NCBI RefSeq assembly: GCF_023155275.1
Contig: NZ_JALMUV010000043.1
Span: 1 to 64,000 of the forward strand
Direction: 5' to 3'
Source: Streptomyces rhizoryzae
Lineage (GTDB): Bacteria; Actinomycetota; Actinomycetes; Streptomycetales; Streptomycetaceae
DNA length: 64,000 nt
A program made the position numbers and the translations under genes. Below the pieces are notes generated by a model, which was not told the origin of the DNA, made no database searches, and saw nothing but the letters and a program-made list of their open reading frames with translations. Each line of letters starts with the position of its first letter. Position 1 is the stretch's first letter. Shown one piece after another: positions 41,911 through 50,824 of the stretch.

Positions 41911-42632
41911 CCGGCCTCGGCGGGGGAGGTGCCCAGGAAGACCGGGTTGGCGACCAGCAGGCCGAGCATGCACGAGCTGAAGGTGAGGGTGACGGCGGAG
42001 ACCACCACGACGTTGCGGCGGCGGAAGAGCCGGACGTCCATCACCGGCTCGGCGGTGCGGAGTTCGACCCGTACCCAGACCGCGGTGACGGCGAGGCCGC
42101 CGAGGAGGCTGCCGAGCGTCCGGGACGACGTCCACGCCCAGCCCGGCGAGCCGCCCTGGCCCAGTGCGAGCATGACGGCGACCAGCCCGGTGCACAGCAG
42201 CAGCGCGCCCAGCCAGTCGGTGCGGCCGCCGGGGCGCTCGCCGCTCTCCGGCAGCAGCGGCCAGGTGGCCGCCAGGGCGAGCGCCACCGCGCAGGCCGGG
42301 ACCCACAGGGCGGCGGTGGGCCGGGCCACGAACTGGGCGATCAGCCCGCTGGCGACCGTACCGAGCGCGAGCCCGGCGACCAGTGCCGCGACCATCACGC
42401 TGATCCCGCGGCGGTTCTGCCCGGCACTCCCGCGGTTGCGCAGGATGCCCACCAGCAGCGGGAAGAAGCCGGCGAACGCGCCCTGGAGCACCGAGCCGGC
42501 CAGCAGCAGCCCGAAGGAGCGGCTGACGCCGACCAGGACCGAGCCGGCGAGGACCAGGGCGAGGTTCCAGCGCAGCACCCGCCGGTGCCCGTGCAGATCG
42601 CCGAGCCGGGACAGGACGGGGGTGAAGAGGCG
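41905..42632 (-). pseudogene. MFS transporter fragment, truncated at both ends
   Basis: The minus strand encodes an internal MFS segment from TPVLSRLGDLHGHRRVLRWN through PLLVGILRNRGSAGQNRRGI and LIAQFVARPTAALWVPACAV to VVVSAVTLTFSSCMLGLLVA and NPVFLGTSPAEAGYGAGAV. The first transmembrane helices and start are missing at about 42632 and the last helices are missing at about 41905, where the frame runs into lysR. Non-functional by its structure. Confidence 0.8.
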
Positions 42633-42635
42633 GTC

Positions 42636-43349
42636 GCCGAGATGATCGTGCCCGGCCCCGACCAGCTGCTCTCCCTCGTCGACGGGCCGATCGCCCGCAT
42701 CCCCGGCGTCACCGGCATCCACACCGCGGTGGTGCTGCGGCTGCTGCTGACCGCCAACGACTGGGACCCGTACGGCGGCGAGCCCACGCCAGCCCGGCGG
42801 CGGGTCGCGGAGGGCGGCCCGCCGCCCCCGGTGCCCCCGGTCGACGACCTCGACCGGCGCCTGGTGGCCCTGCTGGAGCGCGACGCCCGCGCCCCCATGA
42901 CCCGGCTCGCCCAGGAGCTGTGCGTCGGCGAGACCACCGCCCGCCGCCGGCTCGCCCGGCTGATGGACTCGCACGTCCTGCACCTGCGGCTGTACGCCGA
43001 ACCGGCGGTCCTGGGCTTCCCGGTCGAGGCCCGCTTCCGGCTCACCGTCGCGCACCGCTGCCTGGACGCCGCGGTGCGCCGGCTGGCCGGGGAACCGGAG
43101 GCCCGCCACCTCGTCGTCACCACCGGCCCCAGCAATGTGCAGGGCTATTCCAGCCACCGCTCCGCCCAGGAGCTGCACGCGTTCACCGCCCGGGTCTTCG
43201 CCCGACTCGACGGTGTCACCGGCGCGGAGGCGGCCCTGCTGCTGCGGACGTACAAGCGGGCGGGGGTGGCGGCGGAGCCGGGCGGGGTGTCCCGGCCGCC
43301 GTATCCGGCGGGTCCGGCCGGTGCGGCGGGGGAGACCGCGATCAGGTGA
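42636..43349 (+). pseudogene. 5'-truncated two-domain Lrp/AsnC regulator
   Basis: The plus strand enters mid-domain at IVPGPDQLLSLVDGPIARIP (end of a first AsnC ligand domain), then has a second helix-turn-helix (LVALLERDARAPMTRLAQEL, VGETTARRRLARLMDSHVLH) and a second ligand domain (VVTTGPSNVQGYSSHRSAQE). A full protein of this type has a matching first helix-turn-helix, which is absent. It meets the MFS fragment head-on at about 42635, so one deletion removed both 5' ends and the shared promoter. Confidence 0.75.
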
Positions 43350-43426
43350 GCGGGCCGGGACCGCCGGCGACCGGTGGCGCACCCACGGTGACCTGTCCGT
43401 TTTGCCTGAATTTTCACGCAAACCCC

Positions 43427-43455
43427 TTGTTGGTCTCATGTGCCCGTCGTAGGGT
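43427..43455 (+). promoter_or_regulatory. Vegetative-type promoter before the Gly-rich peptide gene
   Basis: TTGTTG, 17-bp spacer, TAGGGT, close to the Streptomyces HrdB consensus, in an AT-richer patch 128 bp before the peptide start. Confidence 0.5.
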
Positions 43456-43582
43456 CGGAATTGCCGTGGTTTCCGGTCCGCCGACACGCCCCACCAGGAG
43501 CGGCCGGACGGGCACACCGAATCGCCACCGGAGAACGGTCCGGAGAAGACCGCGGCGAAGCCCGATACAGCAGGAGGAGAAG

Positions 43583-43759
43583 ATGACCTTCAAGGTGTTC
43601 TTCCCCCGCAGCCGCAGGAACGACCGCAGCCGCCACGGTGGTGGCGACTGGGGCGACGGCGACTACGGGCACGGACACGGGGACGACTACGGCGGCCGCG
43701 GAGGCGACTACGGTGGCCGTGGCGGACGTGGCGACTTCGTCATCATCGGCAGGTTCTGA
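43583..43759 (+). CDS. Small Gly/Asp/Arg-rich peptide (58 aa) with FVIIGRF C-terminus
   Basis: The ATG follows a near-perfect GCAGGAGGAG site. The product has a basic amphipathic head MTFKVFFPRSRRNDRSRH, a middle of Gly with Asp, Tyr, His and Arg arranged as imperfect repeats (DYGHGHGDDYGGRGG, DYGGRGGRG), and a sharp hydrophobic end DFVIIGRF. No cysteines, no signal peptide. The next gene, 185 bp on, is an ABC exporter with its own ATPase. It could be a peptide substrate of that exporter, a disordered condensate-forming protein, or an unrelated small protein; no family recognised. Confidence 0.65.
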   Translation: MTFKVFFPRSRRNDRSRHGGGDWGDGDYGHGHGDDYGGRGGDYGGRGGRGDFVIIGRF

Positions 43760-43944
43760 CCTCCGTTGACGGTCCGTGACGTGCCGGCCCTCGCCGGCCG
43801 GACGCGTCCCTCCGTCCGAAGGCGCCTCACGCGGCGCCGAAACCATCAGACATCACCGACCCCTGATACGGACCTGACCCACACAGCGGGGCGCCGCGCA
43901 GCCAAGCGCGAACCGCCTCGTGGGCAGGTCCGTTCCTGACGACC

Positions 43945-45861
43945 ATGGACCTGCGCAGCAGCCGCCGCAACCGCGGCCCGGACCCGGCCACCCGCACCGC
44001 CCCGCCCCCGCCGGCGGACCAGGCGCCACGGGCGCCGGCCCCCCGCCAACTCCCGGCCCCCGCAGCCTCTTCCCCTGCCGCCCCGCTGCCCGCCGACACG
44101 CCGATCCTGACCCGCCACGTCGGCCCCGTGGAGGCGTTCCACCGCTTCTGGCCGCTGACCCGCGGCGACCGCCGCTGGATGCTGCTGGTCGGCCTGTGCG
44201 CCGTCGTGGCGGCCCTGGCCGAGACCGCCGCGATCCTGCTCTTCGCCCAACTCACCGACCACGCCCTCAAGGAGGGCTCGGTCAGCGCCTTCTGGTCCCC
44301 GGCCGGCAAGTGGCTCGCGGTCGCCGTCATCGGCGCCCTCGTCGGCTACCTCGGCAACTCCCTCGCCGCCTGGACCGCCGAACGCTTCCTGCTGCGCCTG
44401 CGCGCCCGCGTCTTCACCCACCTCCAGACGCTGCCGCCGCACTTCTTCCAGCGCAACCGCCGCGGCGACCTCGTCGAACGGCTCACCGGCGACGTCGACG
44501 CCATCGAACGCCTCGTGGTCAGCGGCCTGGTGGGCGCCTGCGCGGCCCTCTTCGCCACCCTCTTCTACGGCGCCGCCGCCCTGTGGATCCGCTGGGAACT
44601 GGCGCTGGCCACCTTCGTCGCCGCCCCCCTCTTCTTCGCCGCCACCCGCCGCTTCACCGGCCGGCTGCGCGAGGTCTCCCGCCGCCAGCGCGCCGCCGAC
44701 GGCGCACTCACCTCCGTCGTCGAGGAAACCCTCGTCAACGTCGTCCTCACCCAGGCGTACAACCGCCAGCGCGACGAGGAGGAGCGCCTGGGCCGGGAGG
44801 CCCTCCGGTGGCTGCGCGCCTCCGTGGCCAGCGCCCGCCTCAACGCCCTCTACGACCAGCTCATCGAGATCCTGGAGACCCTGTGCGTGCTGGCCATCAT
44901 CGGCCTGGGCGCCTGGGAGATCTCGGCCGGCCGGATGTCCCTGGGCCAGCTCCTGGCGTTCGCCGCCTTCATCGGCTACCTGTACCCGCCGATCCGCTCC
45001 CTGGGCCGCCTGGGCCTGACCGCCACCGCCGCGACCGCCGCCGCCGACCGCCTGCTGGAGATCCTCGACGCCCGCCCGGCCGTCGCCGACCCGCCGCCGT
45101 CCCGCACCACCCCCTTCCCGCACCGCGCCCTCGGCGCCCTGGAGGCCCGCCAGGTCACCTTCCGCTACCCCGGCTCCCCCCACCCCGCCCTCACCTCCCT
45201 GTCCTTCACCGCCGAACCGGGCCAGTTCCTGGTCATCACCGGCCCCAGCGGCGCCGGCAAGTCCACCCTCGCCGCGCTCCTGCTGCGCTTCTACGACCCC
45301 GACGCCGGCACCCTCCGCCTCGACGGCATCCCGCTCGACCGCCTCTCCCTGGCCGACCTGCGCCGCAACATCACCCTCCTGCCCCAGGAGACGCTCGTCC
45401 TGCACGACACCATCGAGCGCAACATCGCCTGCGGCCGCGAGGACCCCGCCCCCACCCACCACGAGGTCGTCCGCGCCGCACAGGCCGCCGACGCCCACAC
45501 CTTCGTCTCCGCCCTCCCGGACGGCTACGACACGGTCATCGCCCCCGCCACCGCCGCCCTCTCCGGCGGCCAGCTCCAGCGCGTCGCCATCGCCCGCGCG
45601 ATGCTCCGCGACGCCCCCGTCCTCCTCCTCGACGAGCCCACCACCGGCCTCGACACCCTCGCCGCCCAGCGCATCCTGGCCCCACTCCACCGCCTCGCCG
45701 CCGGCCGCACCACCCTCGTCATCACCCACGACCTCGACCTGGCCACCACCGCCGACCGCATCCTCGTCCTCGACGAAGGCCACCTCACCGAATCCGGCAC
45801 CCACCCCCAGCTCCTCGCCCGCGGCGGGCTCTATGCGGAACTCTTCGAGGGTGGGGCGTAG
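43945..45861 (+). CDS. ABC exporter (fused TMD-NBD half transporter)
   Basis: A 638-residue half transporter. A 50-residue Pro/Ala-rich N-terminus precedes six transmembrane helices (about 80-345) and one nucleotide-binding domain: Walker A GPSGAGKST (433-441), Q-loop LLPQETLVL, signature LSGGQ (539-543), Walker B VLLLDEP with Asp563-Glu564, and switch His in VITHD. Works as a homodimer; MsbA/drug-exporter type, without a peptidase domain. It may export a peptide or lipid; the Gly-rich peptide gene upstream is a candidate partner. Confidence 0.92.
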   Translation: MDLRSSRRNRGPDPATRTAPPPPADQAPRAPAPRQLPAPAASSPAAPLPADTPILTRHVGPVEAFHRFWPLTRGDRRWMLLVGLCAVVAALAETAAILLFAQLTDHALKEGSVSAFWSPAGKWLAVAVIGALVGYLGNSLAAWTAERFLLRLRARVFTHLQTLPPHFFQRNRRGDLVERLTGDVDAIERLVVSGLVGACAALFATLFYGAAALWIRWELALATFVAAPLFFAATRRFTGRLREVSRRQRAADGALTSVVEETLVNVVLTQAYNRQRDEEERLGREALRWLRASVASARLNALYDQLIEILETLCVLAIIGLGAWEISAGRMSLGQLLAFAAFIGYLYPPIRSLGRLGLTATAATAAADRLLEILDARPAVADPPPSRTTPFPHRALGALEARQVTFRYPGSPHPALTSLSFTAEPGQFLVITGPSGAGKSTLAALLLRFYDPDAGTLRLDGIPLDRLSLADLRRNITLLPQETLVLHDTIERNIACGREDPAPTHHEVVRAAQAADAHTFVSALPDGYDTVIAPATAALSGGQLQRVAIARAMLRDAPVLLLDEPTTGLDTLAAQRILAPLHRLAAGRTTLVITHDLDLATTADRILVLDEGHLTESGTHPQLLARGGLYAELFEGGA

Positions 45862-45912
45862 GGGCGGAGGCCGGGGGTGCCCCTGGGCCGCCCTGCCCCC
45901 TCCCCCTGCCGC

Positions 45913-46374
45913 TCACCCCGCCGCCGCCCCGAACACCCCCAGAACCGCGTCCAGCGACCAGTTCTGCCAGCTCACCGTGGCGAAGCCGACCGCGGATATC
46001 AGCGCCATCATCAGGTTCTGGCCCTGCTCCGCCCAGTCGTGGATCATCAGCGCCAGGTAGATCAGGTTGAGCACCAGCCCCGCGGCCAGGGCGACCGGCG
46101 TCAGCAGTCCGGTGACCAGGCCGAGCCCCAGCGCCAGCTCCGCATGGGCGACGACGTGCGCCATCAGCCGCGGCCGGGGCCGGACGATCCGGTCGAAGCC
46201 CGTCCGCACCACCGGCCAGCGGTGTTCCGCCGCGATCCCCGCGGCCCACCGGATCCCCCCGCCGGCGAACCAGGTCTTCTTGTCCTTGTGCCGCCAGCTC
46301 TCCAGCCACCACAGCCCGAGGCCGATGCGGAGGACGGCGGCCCACTCGGCGCCGGTGAGCCAGATCGTGTGCAT
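45913..46374 (-). CDS. DoxX family membrane protein
   Basis: A 153-residue protein with about four transmembrane helices: AAVLRIGLGLWWLESWRHKD, then LMAHVVAHAELALGLGLVTG, VALAAGLVLNLIYLALMI and a final helix. Matches DoxX/TQO-small-subunit-like proteins. The ATG at 46374 has GAGGGG eight bases upstream. A 15-bp palindrome 47 bp upstream is duplicated before the divergent amidohydrolase, so the two are probably co-regulated. Confidence 0.85.
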   Translation of the reverse strand: MHTIWLTGAEWAAVLRIGLGLWWLESWRHKDKKTWFAGGGIRWAAGIAAEHRWPVVRTGFDRIVRPRPRLMAHVVAHAELALGLGLVTGLLTPVALAAGLVLNLIYLALMIHDWAEQGQNLMMALISAVGFATVSWQNWSLDAVLGVFGAAAG

Positions 46375-46420
46375 ACCGCTGCCCCTCTCGTCCCGGCGTC
46401 GTCCGCCGGCCCGCACAAAT

Positions 46421-46435
46421 CTGATGGACCGTCAG
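46421..46435. promoter_or_regulatory. Operator copy A (TetR-like palindrome) before doxX
   Basis: CTGATGGACCGTCAG, symmetric apart from one pair, 47 bp upstream of the DoxX start. Confidence 0.7.
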
Positions 46436-46598
46436 TTCAGCGGACGCACCCGAGCGGCGCAAGGGGCCGGGGAGGGGGAGGGGGGCGGATGAGGGAAGGG
46501 GCGGCAGGGAGTGCCGTGGGGGGGCGCCCCGCGCCGACTTTCCGCCCCTCCTTCCCTTGTGGTCGCAAGGGTGAACTCCTACCCTCCGCACGTAAGAA

Positions 46599-46613
46599 CT
46601 GATGGCCCGTCAG
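46599..46613. promoter_or_regulatory. Operator copy B before the amidohydrolase
   Basis: CTGATGGCCCGTCAG, identical to copy A except at the central base, 51 bp upstream of the amidohydrolase GTG. Equal placement at both promoters points to one dimeric regulator encoded elsewhere. Confidence 0.7.
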
Positions 46614-46663
46614 CTTCATTCGGTACCGGCGTGACGCACCGGCACGGCAGTTGGGGGTACAGC

Positions 46664-47947
46664 GTGACCAGCGGCAACACCAGCACCAGCGGCACCGCCG
46701 AGCGCCCGGAGATCACCGAGCCTCCGGAGAGGACCGGGCATCCGGAGGCCGCCGGGCTCCCGAAGATCATCAGCGTGGACGACCACGTGATCGAGCCGGC
46801 CCACCTCTTCGAGACCTGGCTGCCGCGCAAGTACCGGGACCGCGGCCCGAAGCCGTTCACCGCCGGCATCGGCGAACTGGCCTACGTGGGCGGGAAGTAC
46901 CGCTTCACCACCGACCCGGAAGGCCAGATCACCGACTGGTGGGAGTACGAGGGGCTGCTCTTCCCGTACAAGCGCATCATCGCCGCCGTCGGCTTCTCCC
47001 GCGACGAGATGACGCTCGACGGCATCACCCGGGAGCAGATGCGCCGCGGCTGCTGGGACCCGGCGGCGCGCCTGGCGGACATGGACGTCAACCACGTCGA
47101 GGCGTCCCTCTGCTTCCCGACCTTCCCGCGCTTCTGCGGCCAGACCTTCGCCGAGGCCGACGACAAGGAGGTCGCGCTGGCCTGCGTGCGGGCGTACAAC
47201 GACTGGATGGTGGAGGAGTGGTGCGGGGACAGCGGCGGCCGGCTGATCCCGCTGTGCCTGATCCCGCTGTGGGACGTCGGGCTCGCGGTCGCGGAGATCC
47301 GCCGCAACGCCGCCCGCGGCGTCCGCGCGGTCACCTTCAGCGAGATCCCCACCTACCTGGGGCTGCCGTCGATCCACTCCGGCTACTGGGACCCGTTCTT
47401 CGCGGCCTGCGAGGAGACCGGGACGGTGGTGAACATGCACATCGGGTCGTCGTCGCAGATGCCGGCCGCCTCCCCGGACGCCCCGCCCGCCGTCCAGGCG
47501 TCGCTGAGCTTCAACAACGCCATGGCCTCGATGATGGACTTCCTCTTCAGCGGGGTGCTGGTGCGGTTCCCGCGGCTCAAACTCGCCTACAGCGAGGGCC
47601 AGATGGGCTGGATCCCGTACGCGCTGGAGCGGGCCGACGACGTCTGGGCGGAGCACCGCGCCTGGGGCGGGGTCAAGGACCTGGTCCCCGAACCGCCCTC
47701 CACCTACTACTACCGCCAGATCTTCTGCTGCTTCTTCCGGGACCGGCACGGCATCGAGGCCATCGAGACCGTCGGCGTGGACAACGCCACCTTCGAGACC
47801 GACTACCCGCACGTCGACTCGACCTGGCCGCACACCGCGCAGGTGGCGGCCGACCACGTCGGCCACCTCCCGGCGGACACGGCCTACAAACTCCTCCGCG
47901 GCAACGCCATCCGCATGCTGGACCTGCCGTTCGACCGCGGGCGGTGA
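46664..47947 (+). CDS. Amidohydrolase-2 family (TIM-barrel) protein
   Basis: A 427-residue predicted metal-dependent hydrolase or decarboxylase. The metal motif near the N-terminus is IISVDDHVIEPAHLFETWLP (DxHxxE variant); later blocks are LADMDVNHVEASLCFPTFPR, VVNMHIGSSSQMP, LKLAYSEGQMGWIPYALERA and FETDYPHVDSTWPHT with the last metal Asp. The GTG at 46664 has GGGGGT six bases upstream. Homologues are annotated in Streptomyces and mycobacteria as substrates of lipid/aromatic catabolism regulons; the substrate here is unknown. Confidence 0.88.
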   Translation: MTSGNTSTSGTAERPEITEPPERTGHPEAAGLPKIISVDDHVIEPAHLFETWLPRKYRDRGPKPFTAGIGELAYVGGKYRFTTDPEGQITDWWEYEGLLFPYKRIIAAVGFSRDEMTLDGITREQMRRGCWDPAARLADMDVNHVEASLCFPTFPRFCGQTFAEADDKEVALACVRAYNDWMVEEWCGDSGGRLIPLCLIPLWDVGLAVAEIRRNAARGVRAVTFSEIPTYLGLPSIHSGYWDPFFAACEETGTVVNMHIGSSSQMPAASPDAPPAVQASLSFNNAMASMMDFLFSGVLVRFPRLKLAYSEGQMGWIPYALERADDVWAEHRAWGGVKDLVPEPPSTYYYRQIFCCFFRDRHGIEAIETVGVDNATFETDYPHVDSTWPHTAQVAADHVGHLPADTAYKLLRGNAIRMLDLPFDRGR

Positions 47948-48016
47948 CCCGCTCCGCGCAGTGCCCGGCTCGCGGTGGACCACTGCGGTTCCGACAGCTC
48001 CCGGAGAGGCAGGCGG

Positions 48017-48940
48017 ATGTCCGCTCCCGTGGTGGAGGCCCTGGTGACCCTCGGGCGCCGGTACGTACGGGGCGCCCCCGTGCCGGTCGGCAAGGCCCTG
48101 CTCGCGGGCCGCGTGCTGTCCCCGCGCCTGAGGGAGCACCCCCGCCGGCGGGTGACCGGAACGCGCTTCGGCGTCCGGGTCGCCGTCGACACCCGTGACC
48201 TCATCCAGCGGTACCTCTACCTGTTCGGGGTCTGGGAGCCGCATATGACCCGCTGGCTCCGGCGGCGTCTGCGCCCCGGGGACACGTACGTCGACGTGGG
48301 TGCCAACATCGGCTACCACACCCTCCTCGCCGCCCACCTCGTAGGGGAGGGAGGCCATGTGGTCGCCATCGAGGCATCGCCGGCACTCCACCGGCACCTC
48401 CTGCGGAACGTCGCGCTCAACGAGTTCCGCAACGTCCGCGCAGTCAACCGCGCCGTCTCGGACACCGACGAAATCCTGTCGTTCGTGCTCGCGAGTTCCG
48501 CGAACACGGGCGCGAACAGCATCGTCCCGTACGTCGGGCCGGCCGAGGCGGCGTTCGACATCGCGGCACGGCCGCTGCCGGCTCTCCTCGCGGAGGGAGA
48601 GATCACACGGGCCCGCGTGATCAAGATCGATGTCGAAGGGGCCGAGGGGAGCGTGGTGCGCGGCATGAGGCCGATGCTTCCCCGGCTCCGCCCGGACGCC
48701 GAGATCACGGTGGAGGTCGCCCCCGCGCGGATGGCGCGGCTCGGTGACTCCGCCGGGGAGCTCATGGAAACGATGCGGGCCCACGGCTTCCACGCGTACC
48801 GGCTCGTCAACGCCTACACGCCCGAGAGCTATGCGGCAGCGCTCCGCGGCACGGCCCGGGTGCCGGAGCGGCTGAGGGGCCCCGTCACGGGCGAGAACGA
48901 TCTGGTCTTCTCGAAGATCGACGCGGACAGCCTGCCCTGA
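48017..48940 (+). CDS. FkbM family methyltransferase
   Basis: A 307-residue SAM methyltransferase: motif I DTYVDVGANIGYHTLLAAHL, acidic VVAIEASPALHRHLLRNVAL, and the FkbM-specific core RVIKIDVEGAEGSVVRGM then RPDAEITVEVAPARMARLG. The start MSAPVVEALV has GGAGAGG upstream. FkbM enzymes O-methylate sugars, polyketides or glycans. It is convergent with a glycosyltransferase gene close to the left end of the tRNA island, suggesting accessory cell-surface or glycan modification. Confidence 0.88.
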   Translation: MSAPVVEALVTLGRRYVRGAPVPVGKALLAGRVLSPRLREHPRRRVTGTRFGVRVAVDTRDLIQRYLYLFGVWEPHMTRWLRRRLRPGDTYVDVGANIGYHTLLAAHLVGEGGHVVAIEASPALHRHLLRNVALNEFRNVRAVNRAVSDTDEILSFVLASSANTGANSIVPYVGPAEAAFDIAARPLPALLAEGEITRARVIKIDVEGAEGSVVRGMRPMLPRLRPDAEITVEVAPARMARLGDSAGELMETMRAHGFHAYRLVNAYTPESYAAALRGTARVPERLRGPVTGENDLVFSKIDADSLP

Positions 48941-49000
48941 CGTGCTCCCCGGACCCACTCCCCAGCCCCGGAGCGGCCCGGCCCGGCCGCGAGCCCCCGT

Positions 49001-49774
49001 TCAGCCGCCGGCGGGGTAGTGCCAGGGGAGGGCTGCCAGTGCCTCGGCCCGGGCCTGGACGACCGCCGTGCGCGCGTCGCGCTCGGCGGCCTCCGAGTGC
49101 GACGGCTGACTAGTGACCTGCCCGGGCCACTTGCGGTACAGCAACCCCACTTCGGCGGAGAACCAGCCGCGGCTCGTCGCATCCAGGGCCATCAGCAGCC
49201 CGGTGTCCTCTGACGCCGGCAGCGCCATCCAGCCGCCCAGGGCGAGGAGCAGGCCCTTGCGGACGAAGAGCGTCGCCGGGTGCACCGGGGCGCGGAAGCC
49301 GTGCGCCTTCCAGTACTCCAGGACCGTACCGCGCTCGATCGCGCCGGGCTCCGGGTCACCCGGGAAGCCGGCGGTCGACCCGTCCGGCAGCAGGTCGAGC
49401 ACGCGCGAGGTCGCCCATCCGATCGACGCGTCGGCTTCGAGTGCGGCCAGATCACGGGCCAGCACTCCGGGAGCCAGCTGGTCGTCGGCGTCCAGCACCT
49501 TGACGTAGTCGCCGTCCGCGTGGGCCATGGCCATCATGCGCGCGGTGCCGGGCCCACCCGGCCGCCCCTGGCGGAATGTCACCCGCTCGTCGTCCGGGAC
49601 GAACGGAGCGACCTGGTCGGTCTTGCCGTCCTCCTGGACGACCCAGCGCCACTCCCATCCGGCGGGAAGCCGCTGCGCGCACAGCGACTCGTACGCCTCC
49701 GGCAGGAAACGCGCCGACGGCGCGTGCACTGCGGTGACGACGATGATGCGCCGGCTCACGACAGCACTCACCAC
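49001..49774 (-). CDS. Family 2 glycosyltransferase
   Basis: A 257-residue GT-A glycosyltransferase: RRIIVVTAVHAPSARFLPEA YESL-type N-terminus, GTARMMAMAHADGDYVKVLD with the catalytic metal motif DADD, and AHGFRAPVHPATLFVRKGLL for the acceptor loop. The GTG start overlaps the stop of the GntR gene, so expression is coupled to the regulator. Acceptor and sugar unknown. Confidence 0.85.
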   Translation of the reverse strand: MVSAVVSRRIIVVTAVHAPSARFLPEAYESLCAQRLPAGWEWRWVVQEDGKTDQVAPFVPDDERVTFRQGRPGGPGTARMMAMAHADGDYVKVLDADDQLAPGVLARDLAALEADASIGWATSRVLDLLPDGSTAGFPGDPEPGAIERGTVLEYWKAHGFRAPVHPATLFVRKGLLLALGGWMALPASEDTGLLMALDATSRGWFSAEVGLLYRKWPGQVTSQPSHSEAAERDARTAVVQARAEALAALPWHYPAGG

Positions 49775-50556
49775 CTTTCCAGGGGAGTGGTGAAGAACAG
49801 TTCCGTGCGATCGCCGGCCAGCGTCACGTCGGAGATCTCCACGGCGCGGTCGTCGGTGTCGTAGGAGATCTTGCGGAGGACGATGACCGACGTCCCGGGC
49901 GGCAGCTCCAGCTCCTCTGCCTCTTCGGGCGTCGGCGGACGCGCGGTGATGCGCTCCTCGATGCGATCGAGTTCGATCCCTATCGTCAGGAGCTGGTTCT
50001 GGGTGCCTCCGGGCCAGGGCTCCTTCGCCTCGTCCAGCAGGTCCGGGTTCACCGCGACCGTCTCGCGCACCAGATAGGAGCTGACGAGGGCGAAGGGAGC
50101 GGTCTCCGCCGCGTACCGCGTCCGGTAGACGCGCTCGACGAGGGGCGTGCCCTCGGGGACGCCGAACGCCTCCGCCAGGGACGCGTCCGCCGTGGCCTCA
50201 CCGTAGGAGATGCGGAAGACCAGATCGTCCACCTGGAGGCCGGTGTCGTGCTCCGTGGCCCCGGATTGCAGACGCGTCCACTCGGTCTCGTGAGCCCGGT
50301 CCTTCTCCCACTGGTAGCGCAGGTTCGCGCGGCGTACCCGGGTGCGCGGTCTCCGGACGAAGGTGCCGCGGCCGTGCTGCTTCTCGATCAGCCCTTCGTC
50401 CCGCAGGAGCCGCAGCGCCTCGCGGACGGTCGGAACGCTCTTCCCGTGCTGCTCCGCCAAGGCGGTCTCGGCCGGGAGCCGGTCGCCCGGCCCCAGGTGA
50501 CCGGCCCGGATGGCCGCTCGCAGTGAGTTCGCGATCTTCTCGTACGCCTTACCCAT
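49768..50556 (-). CDS. GntR/HutC family regulator
   Basis: A 262-residue regulator starting MGKAYEKIANSLRAAIRAGH, winged helix continuing with LAEQHGKSVPTVREALRLLR and EGLIEKQHGRGTFVRRP, then a UTRA domain (VERVYRTRYAAETAPFALVS ... VIVLRKISYDTDDRAVEISD). This type, about 260 residues starting MGKAYE, is common near Streptomyces integrated elements. It is coupled to the glycosyltransferase downstream. Confidence 0.9.
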   Translation of the reverse strand: MGKAYEKIANSLRAAIRAGHLGPGDRLPAETALAEQHGKSVPTVREALRLLRDEGLIEKQHGRGTFVRRPRTRVRRANLRYQWEKDRAHETEWTRLQSGATEHDTGLQVDDLVFRISYGEATADASLAEAFGVPEGTPLVERVYRTRYAAETAPFALVSSYLVRETVAVNPDLLDEAKEPWPGGTQNQLLTIGIELDRIEERITARPPTPEEAEELELPPGTSVIVLRKISYDTDDRAVEISDVTLAGDRTELFFTTPLERW

Positions 50557-50730
50557 CTGGTGCTCACCGCTCCCGTCCGGACACGCTGCCAGCATAGGGC
50601 CGACTCCTCAAGAGGACCTGATGATTGCCGCACGGCCGGGTGACGCCCGTCTCACCCCTGCGACCACCGTTGTGCGCCAAGGCTCCGGGCCGCCGCTTCG
50701 CCGAGCGGTCGATCAGGCCGGAGAAACGCC

Positions 50731-50764
50731 AGAGGGCCGGACCGCTGTCGCGGTCCGGCCCTCT
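50731..50764 (-). terminator. Displaced original terminator of tRNA-Ser(GGA)
   Basis: A perfect 15-bp stem (AGAGGGCCGGACCGC and complement) with loop TGTC, 6 bp beyond the tRNA-fragment repeat. On the minus strand it sits exactly where a terminator should follow the tRNA 3' end, so it is probably the ancestral one, separated by the inserted island. Confidence 0.8.
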
Positions 50765-50769
50765 GGACC

Positions 50770-50824
50770 GGCGGAGGATACGAGATTCGAACTCGTGAGG
50801 GGTTGCCCCCAACACGCTTTCCAA
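50770..50824 (-). repeat. Left attachment repeat: 3' part of tRNA-Ser(GGA)
   Basis: 55 bp identical to 61760-61814: the tRNA 3' acceptor, T arm, variable arm and anticodon-stem 3' strand. Beyond it the sequence diverges (CCAA followed by ATGTTC instead of GCGTGC), so the tRNA is incomplete here. A classical att direct repeat of a tRNA-targeting site-specific recombination event. Confidence 0.92.
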
